NCBI RefSeq assembly: GCF_000372465.1
Contig: NZ_AQUZ01000034.1
Location: forward strand, 139-64,138
Direction of reading: 5' to 3'
Source of the DNA: Kribbella catacumbae DSM 19601
GTDB lineage: Bacteria; Actinomycetota; Actinomycetes; Propionibacteriales; Kribbellaceae
Length of the DNA stretch: 64,000 nucleotides
Numbering within the stretch: position 1 is the stretch's first letter; each line of letters begins with the position of its first letter. Position numbers and translations under genes: made by a program. Below the pieces are notes generated by a model. The model saw nothing but the letters and a program-made list of their open reading frames with translations, was not told the origin of the DNA and ran no database searches. Below, piece by piece: positions 26,710-33,632 of this stretch.

Positions 26710-27333
26710 GTGGAGTTGCTCGCGGAACTCGGTCAACGCAAGGTCCTGGCGATCATCCGGGCGGACGGACCCGATCGGGCGCTGGAGTGCATTCGCACGC
26801 TGGTGGCCGCGGGGATCACCGCCTTGGAGGTCTCACTCACGACGCCGGGTGGCGCTGAGGCGATCTCCAAGGCGCGTACGGAGTACGACTCATCGGTGCT
26901 GATCGGCGCGGGGACCGTCGTCACCGCGGAGCAGGCGGATGAGGTCGCGGACGCCCGAGCGGATTTCGTCGTCACCCCCGGGATCACGCGCGGCGCCAAG
27001 CGCAGTGTCGAACTCGGCCTGCCCTTGCTGTGCGGCGCCTTGACTCCGACCGAGGTCATCGCCGCCTTGGATCTCGGCGCGTTGGCCGTGAAGATCTTCC
27101 CCGCCAAGCTGCACGGCCCCGGCTACCTCCGCGAACTCCGCGCCCCGCTCCCGGACGCACCGCTCATCGCCGTAGGCGGAGTAGACGTCACCACCGCCCC
27201 GCAGTACCTGGCAGCCGGCGCCTTGGCAGTAGGCCTCGGCTCCCCCCTCCTCGGCAACGCAGGCACCGGCGGCTCCCAAGCCGACCTGGCCCACCGAGCC
27301 GCCGCCTTCCTCGAGGCCGTCGCCCATGCATAA
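26710..27333 (+). CDS. KDPG/KDPGal aldolase family (2-keto-3-deoxy-6-phosphogalactonate aldolase)
   Basis: A class I aldolase of 207 residues. RKVLAIIRADGPDRAL opens the barrel, the catalytic glutamate is in ITALEVSLTTPG, GAGTVVTAEQAD follows, and the Schiff-base lysine is in LAVKIFPAKLHGPGYL, with IAVGGVDVTT near the end. It splits KDPGal (or KDPG) into pyruvate and glyceraldehyde-3-phosphate. The GTG start at 26710 has a loosely spaced AAGGGG. It precedes the kinase and is separated from it by two palindromic repeats. The galactose isomer is inferred from neighbours. Confidence 0.88.
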   Translation: MELLAELGQRKVLAIIRADGPDRALECIRTLVAAGITALEVSLTTPGGAEAISKARTEYDSSVLIGAGTVVTAEQADEVADARADFVVTPGITRGAKRSVELGLPLLCGALTPTEVIAALDLGALAVKIFPAKLHGPGYLRELRAPLPDAPLIAVGGVDVTTAPQYLAAGALAVGLGSPLLGNAGTGGSQADLAHRAAAFLEAVAHA

Positions 27334-27363
27334 CCCCCAACTCTTTTGCTGGAGGTCGCGTGG

Positions 27364-27456
27364 GCGGAGGTCCAGCCCATCAATGCCCGGCGTACCGCCC
27401 CTCTCCCCCGCTCAGCACCACCATGCCGAGCCACCATTGATGGGATGGAGCTCCGC
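27364..27456 (+). repeat. Palindromic element copy 1 (21-bp arms, 51-bp loop)
   Basis: The arms 27364-27384 and 27436-27456 are complementary at 19 of 21 positions. They would fold into a long hairpin between the aldolase and kinase genes. The loop shares the CTCCCCCGCTCAGC block with copy 2, so the two elements are a tandem pair 141 bp apart. Confidence 0.75.
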
Positions 27457-27504
27457 CGCCGCGAGGCCCCGGGCCCACCCTGCATTCGCGGAATGGGCTG
27501 GGCT

Positions 27505-27597
27505 GCGGAGGTCCAGCCCATCAGTGCCCAGCCCTTCCGGCCACTCCCCCGCTCAGCGCCGCCGTGGCAGGCGACGATTGATGGGCTGGATCTCCGC
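27505..27597 (+). repeat. Palindromic element copy 2 (21-bp arms, 51-bp loop)
   Basis: The arms 27505-27525 and 27577-27597 match copy 1 almost base for base and pair with each other at 19 of 21 positions. The element ends 19 bp before the kinase start codon. RNA folding here could affect kinase expression; REP-like origin is the alternative. Confidence 0.75.
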
Positions 27598-27615
27598 CCT
27601 GCATGAGGAGTACTG

Positions 27616-28680
27616 ATGCCAGAGGTTCTTACCTTCGGCGAGGCGATGGTCTCGCTGCGGTCCAAGGCTGCCCTGCGGATGGGTGGCGACGTGCATCTGT
27701 CGGTAGCCGGTTCCGAGAGCAACGTGGCGATCGGATTGGCTCGCCTCGGCCATGACGTCGCCTGGTTAGGTGCCGTGGGCAACGATGAGCCCGGTCGCCT
27801 GATCCAGCGCACCCTCCGCGCCGAGAACGTCGACACCAGCTATCTCCGCTTCTCCGACGACTCGTTCACCGGGTTCATCGCCTTCGACCAACCGGCGCAC
27901 GACATCACCCGCGTCAGCTACCACCGCCGCGGCTCAGCCGGTTCGACGCTCACCGCAACGGAATGCCTCGCCGCCCTCGCCGGCAGGCCATCCACCGCCG
28001 CTGCCACTGGTACGCCGACCGCTGTCGACCTCACCGGTTCGGTGCCCACCACCACTCCCACCGGTACGCCGTCCGCTGTCGCCCTCGCCGGTTCAGCGCT
28101 CTCCGCCAGCCCGGGGACGCCACGCATCCTTCACGTCACCGGCATCACGCCGGCTCTCTCCGACACGGCCCGCGCCGCGACGCTGGCCGCAGTACAGGCC
28201 GCTTCTGCTGCTGGCATCAAGGTTTCGCTGGACGTGAACTATCGCGGCCGCCTCTGGTCCCGCACAGACGCAGCCGCCGTACTGCGTACGCTGCTCCCCC
28301 ACGTGACCACGGTCTTCGCCTCGGACGACGAACTCGACATCCTCACCGACGCCGACGACCCAGTCGCCGACCTGCTCTCCACCACGATCACCGAGGTCGT
28401 GATCACCGCCGGCGTCAAGGGCGCCTGGACCCACACCACGGACGGCACCCTTCACCGCCCAGCCCTCCCGGTGACCGTGGTCGACTCCATCGGCGCCGGC
28501 GACGCCTTCGTCTCCGGCTACCTCTCCGCCACCCTCGACAACCTCCCACCTGAAGACCGCCTCGCCCGCGCCACCACCTCCGGCGCCTTCTGCGTAGGCG
28601 CCCACGGCGACTGGGAATCCCTCCCCACCCGCGAAGACCTGACTCTCCTAACCCACACCCACGGCACAGCACTCCGCTGA
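27616..28680 (+). CDS. PfkB-family 2-keto-3-deoxy-sugar-acid kinase (KDG/KDGal kinase)
   Basis: A protein of 354 residues. The N-terminal ribokinase signature is FGEAMVSLRS with GGDVHLSVAGSESNVAIGLA. The substrate lid region is YHRRGSAGS, DVNYRGRLWS is the KDG-kinase-typical motif, and DSIGAGDAFVSGYL carries the catalytic aspartate and anion hole. It phosphorylates KDGal at O6 for the aldolase. Residues ~117-163 are a Thr/Pro/Ala-rich insert with two TGTP(T/S)AV repeats between domain elements. It is absent from typical ~310-residue homologues and is presumably a surface loop. Confidence 0.88.
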   Translation: MPEVLTFGEAMVSLRSKAALRMGGDVHLSVAGSESNVAIGLARLGHDVAWLGAVGNDEPGRLIQRTLRAENVDTSYLRFSDDSFTGFIAFDQPAHDITRVSYHRRGSAGSTLTATECLAALAGRPSTAAATGTPTAVDLTGSVPTTTPTGTPSAVALAGSALSASPGTPRILHVTGITPALSDTARAATLAAVQAASAAGIKVSLDVNYRGRLWSRTDAAAVLRTLLPHVTTVFASDDELDILTDADDPVADLLSTTITEVVITAGVKGAWTHTTDGTLHRPALPVTVVDSIGAGDAFVSGYLSATLDNLPPEDRLARATTSGAFCVGAHGDWESLPTREDLTLLTHTHGTALR

Positions 28681-28712
28681 CAGAAGACCAGAGGACCTTC
28701 TAGGGTCGCCAG

Positions 28713-29133
28713 ATGGGAAATCACTTCAATCCACCGGGTATCTGGGCTCCCAACGGCCGCGCCTTCAATCAAGGCGTGATTCAACCGGAGGGAAAAGTCA
28801 TCCCATGTCACCGGTCAGGTGGCCTGGGACGAGAACAGCAACGTCGTAGGTGCAGGCGACGCCGCCGCGCAACTGGAGAAGAGCCTGGACAACGTCCAGG
28901 TAATCCTCAGCCAGGCAGGTGGAACGCTCGCCGACATCGTCAGCATGACCATCTACTTCCTGAACCGCGACGACCTACCAGCGATCCAGCAGGCGCGCTC
29001 CCGCGCCCTCCCGGCCGCCACCGCGCCGGCCAGCATCCTGATCCAGGTCGCCGGGCTGGTGATTCCTGAACTGCTCGTCGAGGTCGTCCCGATCGCCGTC
29101 ATCCCGCTGGACAGATTCCGCGATCCAGCATGA
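28713..29133 (+). pseudogene. RidA (YjgF/YER057c) family protein with a single-base frameshift
   Basis: An ATG at 28713 opens a RidA-like start (NHFNPPGIWAPNGRAFNQGV). At 28802-28804 an extra C in CCC shifts the frame. Removing it restores IHVTGQVAWDENSNVVGAGD and the rest of a ~139-residue protein through VVPIAVIPLDRFRDPA. RidA enzymes hydrolyse reactive enamine/imine intermediates. The homopolymer position means a sequencing error is as likely as a true mutation. Confidence 0.75.
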
Positions 29134-29153
29134 CGCTTGCTCGGAGTTCCTCA

Positions 29154-29218
29154 ACTTATCCACAGATCCCAAGAACCACCCCACAGCACAGTCTGTTCTT
29201 CCTACCGTTGATGGATGA
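29154..29218 (+). promoter_or_regulatory. 65-bp promoter repeat, copy 1 (leaderless start)
   Basis: These 65 bases are identical to 30403-30467. TACCGT at 29203-29208 occupies -12 to -7 relative to the ATG at 29215. There is no Shine-Dalgarno sequence, so transcription probably starts on the ATG (leaderless mRNA). The repeat also contains TTATCCACA (DnaA-box consensus) and a dyad AAGAAC...GTTCTT that could be an operator. Confidence 0.65.
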
Positions 29219-30045
29219 GCATGACTGGGGGCTCGGCCCGGCTACCTGAACCGACCGAACTACAGGCACTGTTCGCCGAGCGGCATCCAGTGAAGTGGGG
29301 TGACAAGCTGCCGACCGCGACCCAGCTCGTCGCCGAGTACGGCCTGGACGCCGCGCGTCTCAGCCTGACCACCTTGCAGAGAAGGCTTCGAACGGAGCAG
29401 CGGACCACCGCGGACTTTCTCGCCGCCGTACCGGACGGTGCAACCGCCTACAACCTCGACTGCCGGGTGAAGTCACCGATATCACTCGCGCGGCAGTTCG
29501 AGAACAGGCTGGAGCGGGACAAGGAAGGCGAGCCGGACGACGTACTGCGGTACACCGTCCTCTGCCGAACGCCGAACGAGCTGGTCGCCGCCGCGAGGTT
29601 CACGACCGACCAGTTGCAGGACAGTGGATGGGCGATGAAGTCCGCGATGCACTCCTACACCGCAGGTAGCCGATACAAAGGTCTGCACGCGGACCTACGG
29701 ACGCCCGCCGGTGACATGGTCGAGGTGCAGTTCCACTCGGTTGCCTCGGCCAAGGTCAAAGAGGCGACGACCCGCCCCTACGAGATCGAGCGAAACGCCG
29801 CTTCCACCGACTCCGAGCGAGCCGCAGCCCGGCGGCTCTGCGTCGAACTCTCCAACACACTCGCCGTACCACTCGGGCTGGACACGGTGCGAACACTCGG
29901 CAGTGTGGCAGTGGGGGTCAACAACTACAGTGATTCGCGCAGCCGGAGTGGCCCGGCGAGTGCGCACAGCACGAGCACTGCGACCGAGCGACAAGTCCAA
30001 CGGCACCAGCCCGAGGCGCGCCAGATTGACGGGACGGGCAGATGA
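29215..30045 (+). CDS. RelA/SpoT-like nucleotidyltransferase domain protein, copy A1
   Basis: A cytoplasmic protein of 276 residues. Residues ~10-75 are helical and of unknown type. Residues ~80-195 carry the RelA_SpoT-fold signature in order: RVKSPISLARQFE (84-96), DDVLRYTVL (108-116), GSRYKGLHADLRTP (151-164) and the acidic VEVQFHS (169-175). VKEATTRPYEIERN follows. There is no HD hydrolase, TGS or ACT domain, so it would be a stand-alone synthetase-type enzyme acting on nucleotides or tRNA, not a housekeeping Rel. The tail is low-complexity and ends IDGTGR. The stop overlaps the partner gene (ATGA). About half identical to copy A2. Confidence 0.7.
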   Translation: MSMTGGSARLPEPTELQALFAERHPVKWGDKLPTATQLVAEYGLDAARLSLTTLQRRLRTEQRTTADFLAAVPDGATAYNLDCRVKSPISLARQFENRLERDKEGEPDDVLRYTVLCRTPNELVAAARFTTDQLQDSGWAMKSAMHSYTAGSRYKGLHADLRTPAGDMVEVQFHSVASAKVKEATTRPYEIERNAASTDSERAAARRLCVELSNTLAVPLGLDTVRTLGSVAVGVNNYSDSRSRSGPASAHSTSTATERQVQRHQPEARQIDGTGR

Positions 30046-30353
30046 GGCTTTATCTGGTCAAGGATGGGGAGCGGCAGGTTTGGGTTGCCGCGTTGGCTCA
30101 TGAGCACATGTACGGGTATGTAGCCAACACCGGCTACTTTCATGACAACAATGCTCTGCGCAACGACTTCTACATGGACTTCGACTATCAGTACGAAGAG
30201 ATCGACATTGTCCAGGCGAAGGCGTTGATCGCCGCGGGAGTCGGGCAGATCGACGAAGCCACTAGGGCCGACGCACTGGCGAAGTGGCGGGCTGATCCGC
30301 GGCCGCTGGCACCAAATGATGTGTTTGCTGCGGTCGCTGGGCTTACGCCATAG
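30042..30353 (+). CDS. 103-residue partner protein B1 of the RelA/SpoT-like module
   Basis: Starts on the ATGA overlapping A1's stop, implying coupled translation. I recognise no domain. The N-terminus is aromatic and beta-like (LYLVKDGERQVWVAALAHEH, MYGYVANTGYFHDNNALRND), the middle acidic (YEEIDI), and the C-terminal third helical and rich in Ala (ALAKWRADPRPLAPNDVFAA). No signal or membrane segment. It is ~80% identical to B2, far more than A1 is to A2. By position and size it may be an antitoxin, immunity or regulatory partner; this is inference. Confidence 0.7.
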   Translation: MRLYLVKDGERQVWVAALAHEHMYGYVANTGYFHDNNALRNDFYMDFDYQYEEIDIVQAKALIAAGVGQIDEATRADALAKWRADPRPLAPNDVFAAVAGLTP

Positions 30354-30402
30354 GTGGTGGGCGCTGGTTGTCCAGATTGGCACTCATCCCTTCCCTGCGC
30401 TG

Positions 30403-30467
30403 ACTTATCCACAGATCCCAAGAACCACCCCACAGCACAGTCTGTTCTTCCTACCGTTGATGGATGA
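30403..30467 (+). promoter_or_regulatory. 65-bp promoter repeat, copy 2 (leaderless start)
   Basis: Base-for-base identical to 29154-29218. TACCGT at 30452-30457 is again at -12 to -7 from the ATG at 30464. The upstream 49 bases after B1 are not repeated, so the conserved block ends sharply at its left edge and inside the second codon on the right. Confidence 0.65.
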
Positions 30468-31309
30468 CCACGACGGGAGGCGCCCAGCCCGCCGAACTGC
30501 GCAACCTGCCGGAGCCAGTTGAACTGCATGCGGTCCTCGCCCGAAACCGACCGGTGAACTGGGGCCATCCGCTGCCGACGAAAGCTGAACTGGTCGCCGA
30601 ATTCGGCCCAGAGGCGGCGCGGTTGGCTCTAGCCGCGTTACACGCGAAGATCGCCATCGAGCCCGCAGCTACAGCCGAGTTCGTAGCCGCCTTGTCCGAC
30701 GAGAGCACCAGCTACAAGCTGGAGTCGAGGGTGAAGTCACCACAATCACTCGCCCGCAAGTACTCCGACCAACTGGAGGCGCTCGATGACGACGAGCCGG
30801 ACGACATCCTCCGCTACACGATGCTGACCGAATCACCGCACCAACTGGTCGCCGAAACTCAACGGACAGTCGGCCAACTGTGTGACTCCGGCTGGCGGCC
30901 GGTATCCGCGATGCACTCGTACACCGATGGCAGTCGCTACAAAGGAATCCATATCGGCTTCCAGCGGCCGTCCGGCGAGACAGTTGAAGTGCAGTTCCAC
31001 TCAGCCGCTTCCGCCAGGGTGAAGGAGGCGACCACGGCGCCGTACGAGATCGAACGAAATGCCAACTCGAGTCCGTCCGAACGCGCGGCGGCGCGGGCAC
31101 TGTGCATCGAGTTGTCCGACTCGCTAGAACCGCCGGCAGACGTTGCGGCTCTGCGGACCGTGGGCGATCTACCGGTCGAGGTCAACACGTTCGGTGATTC
31201 ACGCCGAGAAGATCCACCGGGGACTGCGAGGATCAACACCGACAGCGCGAAGTCCACCCCAACGGCCTACAGATCCGCGGGCCGTCGAATCGATGGGATC
31301 GGCAGATGA
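30464..31309 (+). CDS. RelA/SpoT-like nucleotidyltransferase domain protein, copy A2
   Basis: A paralogue of A1 with 281 residues. The same motifs appear: RVKSPQSLARKY (89-100), DDILRYTML (113-121), GSRYKGIHIGFQRP (156-169) and VEVQFHS (174-180), then VKEATTAPYEIERN. The variable parts are the N-terminal ~75 residues and the tail after the domain. Both paralogues retain all motif residues, so both look functional. The ATG is placed at 30464 by identity of the promoter repeat. The tail ends IDGIGR and the stop overlaps B2 (ATGA). Confidence 0.7.
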   Translation: MTTTGGAQPAELRNLPEPVELHAVLARNRPVNWGHPLPTKAELVAEFGPEAARLALAALHAKIAIEPAATAEFVAALSDESTSYKLESRVKSPQSLARKYSDQLEALDDDEPDDILRYTMLTESPHQLVAETQRTVGQLCDSGWRPVSAMHSYTDGSRYKGIHIGFQRPSGETVEVQFHSAASARVKEATTAPYEIERNANSSPSERAAARALCIELSDSLEPPADVAALRTVGDLPVEVNTFGDSRREDPPGTARINTDSAKSTPTAYRSAGRRIDGIGR

Positions 31310-31617
31310 AGCTCTACCTCGTCACCAAGGGCAACCGCCGTCTGTGGGTCGCCGCCCTCGCCCACGAGAACATGTACGGCTACGTGCAGAACACTGGCTA
31401 CTTCCACGACAACAACGCCCTGCGCAACGACTTCTACCTGGAGAACCGCTTCGGATACGAAGAAATCGACATCACGCGGGCCAAGGCCTTGATCGCAGAA
31501 GGCGTCGGCCAAGCCGACGAGTCCAAGCACGCCGACGCCCTCGCGAAGTGGCGGGCTGATCCGCGGCCGCTGGCTCCGAATGACGTGTTTGCTGCGGTGG
31601 CTGGGCTTACGCCCTAG
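31306..31617 (+). CDS. 103-residue partner protein B2 of the RelA/SpoT-like module
   Basis: The same length as B1 with 82 of 103 residues identical by my alignment. Identical blocks include NTGYFHDNNALRNDFY and the C-terminal ADALAKWRADPRPLAPNDVF onward. Differences cluster at residues 7-13 and 46-51. The 3' ~110 bases of B1 and B2 are nearly identical at DNA level, including rare synonymous positions, suggesting recent duplication or gene conversion. Function unknown; inferred partner of A2. Confidence 0.7.
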   Translation: MKLYLVTKGNRRLWVAALAHENMYGYVQNTGYFHDNNALRNDFYLENRFGYEEIDITRAKALIAEGVGQADESKHADALAKWRADPRPLAPNDVFAAVAGLTP

Positions 31618-31741
31618 CCGGTGCTTCCAGCGGTGGGGATGGTTGTGCACTCATTGCTTCCCTGCGCACAGAGGGTTCTTGGGATGGGTACTGGGGCTAG
31701 GCTTCTTTGCTTCATCGTCGACGTATCAGAGGACCGGCATC

Positions 31742-32155
31742 ATGGCGACCTATCCCGAACTGATGCACACTGCGCTGGACGCTACCGACGTGCGCGGGCT
31801 GGCGGAGCTCTACCGTGAGTTACTCGGATTGCGCTACCGCTCCGGCGACGAGCCGCCATCCGACGGCGCCGCCGATGACGCCGACTGGCTGGTACTGGTG
31901 GATGGTGACGGGAAGAGGAGGCTCGCGTTCCAGCAGGTGAGCACACTCCCCCGCTCGACCTGGCCTGAGCACGACATCCCGATGCAGTTGCACCTGGACT
32001 TCGCAGTACCGACGCTGGAAGACCTTCGCCGCCATCGCCGGCGCGCCGAAGAACTCGGGGCGCGGCTCCTCCTCGACCGTACCGACGAGCAAGGCGAGCC
32101 GCTCTACGTGCTCGCCGACCCCGCCGGCCATCCGTTCTGCCTGCTGGTCGCCTAA
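31742..32155 (+). CDS. VOC (glyoxalase/bleomycin-resistance fold) family protein
   Basis: A protein of 137 residues with the two-module VOC pattern: LMHTALDATDVRGLAELYRE and LGLRYRSG in the first half, MQLHLDFAVPTLEDLRRHRR in the second, then YVLADPAGHPFCLLV. The His/Glu metal positions are partly kept. Members are lyases, dioxygenases or drug-binding proteins, and sequence alone does not choose. The ATG at 31742 begins the homology; the long upstream extension is not coding-like. Confidence 0.75.
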   Translation: MATYPELMHTALDATDVRGLAELYRELLGLRYRSGDEPPSDGAADDADWLVLVDGDGKRRLAFQQVSTLPRSTWPEHDIPMQLHLDFAVPTLEDLRRHRRRAEELGARLLLDRTDEQGEPLYVLADPAGHPFCLLVA

Positions 32156-32159
32156 GACC

Positions 32160-33632
32160 TCAGATCAGATCGGCCTGAGCCTGGATCTCCGACTCCGGGT
32201 TGATCGGAAGCACGATCTTGAACCGGGTGTTCCCCGGCTCGGACTCGACGCGCAGGTCGCCGTGGTGTTTCTTGACGACGATCCGCCACGAGATGTCCAG
32301 GCCGAGACCCGTCCCCTCGCCGATCGGCTTGGTGGTGAAGAACGGTTCGAAGATCCGCTGCCGGATGTCCTTCTGGATACCGGGTCCGGTGTCACCGATC
32401 TCGACCAGCGCGTAGGCACCATCGCGTTTGGTGCGGATGGTCAGCGTGCCGGAGCCGTTCATCGCGGCGACGGCGTTGTCGATGATGTTGGTCCAGACCT
32501 GGTTCAGCTCGGCCGCGTACGCCGGGATCGGCGGCAGCTCCGGGTCGAAGTCCTTCACCACCGTCAGGCCGTCGAACTTGCCCGACATCATCACCATCGT
32601 CGACTTCAGCAGTTCGCGCAGATCAACGATCTGGTACGGCGCCCGGTCGATCTGCGAGTACTGCTTGGCGGCCCCGACCAGGGTGGAGATCCGGGTCACC
32701 GAGTCGTCGATCTCGTTCATCAGCGACTCGGTGTCGATCGTGTACATCAGCCAGCGAACAGCACCTTCGAGGTACTCCGGTCCGACGGCGGTGAGGACGT
32801 TCTCCATCCAGGGCACGTCGAGGCCGACCGCGGCCAGCACCGGCGCGACGTCCCAGCTGTTGCGCACGTCATGGTCGTCGAGCCAGTCCGACAGCGAGTC
32901 CTCGGCGTCGCTGAGCTCCATCGGCGACAGCTCGCGCGCCTTGGCCACCCGCTCGACCGCGTCCTCCTGGATCTCGACGATCTTGTGCAGCTTGGTCGCG
33001 TCAAGGGTGCCGTCGGCAAGCATCGCGAGCTTGGATCGCATCCCGGCGACCCGCTGGCGAAGCGTCGCCGCGGCCCGGACTGCGGCAGCTGCAGGGTTGT
33101 TGAGCTCGTGCGTGAGGCCGGCCGACAAGGAGCCCAGGGCAAGCAACCGCTCGCGCTGGCCCATCGTCTCGTTGGTCCGGCGCATCCCCATCACGAAACC
33201 TTCGATCAGGTGCACGGCCATCGGGAACCAGGTGTTCATCATCGTCGCCATCGCGGCGGCCTCGATCACGAAGAACTCCGATGGCTCCAGCACATATAGC
33301 GACGCCGTGTAGCCCTTGCGGTCGTCGGTACCGAAGAAGGCGTGGAACGCACCGGCGTACACGCCTCGCTGGGAGGTGCGGTTGATCTCGACCTCCTCGC
33401 CCTGCAGCAGCTTGCACATCCGCAGCCCGCCGGACATCAGCACGTAGCAGCAGGTCGCCTCGTCGCCCTCGGCGAAGACGCGGCCCTCCTGCACCTCGAT
33501 GATGTGCCCTTCGCGGACCAGCCAGTCGAGCTGCTCGTCGTTCAGCGACTCGAACAGGAACAGCGTGCGCAGCTCGTCGCGAGTGATCCGGCGCGGTTCG
33601 GCGGTCCCCGAAACAGTCTCAGGCTCGGTCAT
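32160..33632 (-). CDS. Sensor histidine kinase with N-terminal cyclic-nucleotide-binding-type domain
   Basis: A soluble kinase of 490 residues. Residues ~20-150 are a Crp/cNMP-type beta-barrel (LFLFESLNDEQLDWLVREGH, EGRVFAEGDEATCCYVLMSG). The dimerisation/phosphoacceptor helix carries histidine in LSAGLTHELNNPAAA. The ATPase shows the N box ELNQVWTNIIDNAVAAM, G1 VEIGDTGPGI, the F box RIFEPFFTTK and G2 GEGTGLGLDIS. There are no membrane segments. Its ATG shares one base with the upstream stop (TGATG), so it is co-translated with the response-regulator/flavoprotein fusion, its probable partner. Confidence 0.88.
   Translation of the reverse strand: MTEPETVSGTAEPRRITRDELRTLFLFESLNDEQLDWLVREGHIIEVQEGRVFAEGDEATCCYVLMSGGLRMCKLLQGEEVEINRTSQRGVYAGAFHAFFGTDDRKGYTASLYVLEPSEFFVIEAAAMATMMNTWFPMAVHLIEGFVMGMRRTNETMGQRERLLALGSLSAGLTHELNNPAAAAVRAAATLRQRVAGMRSKLAMLADGTLDATKLHKIVEIQEDAVERVAKARELSPMELSDAEDSLSDWLDDHDVRNSWDVAPVLAAVGLDVPWMENVLTAVGPEYLEGAVRWLMYTIDTESLMNEIDDSVTRISTLVGAAKQYSQIDRAPYQIVDLRELLKSTMVMMSGKFDGLTVVKDFDPELPPIPAYAAELNQVWTNIIDNAVAAMNGSGTLTIRTKRDGAYALVEIGDTGPGIQKDIRQRIFEPFFTTKPIGEGTGLGLDISWRIVVKKHHGDLRVESEPGNTRFKIVLPINPESEIQAQADLI

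Noticed and set aside
27364..27597. Paired repeats considered as a CRISPR array
   Set aside because: Only two copies, each internally palindromic, with no unique spacers and no cas genes.
27326..27616. Short + strand open frames between aldolase and kinase
   Set aside because: They are produced by the palindromic repeats and lack start signals.
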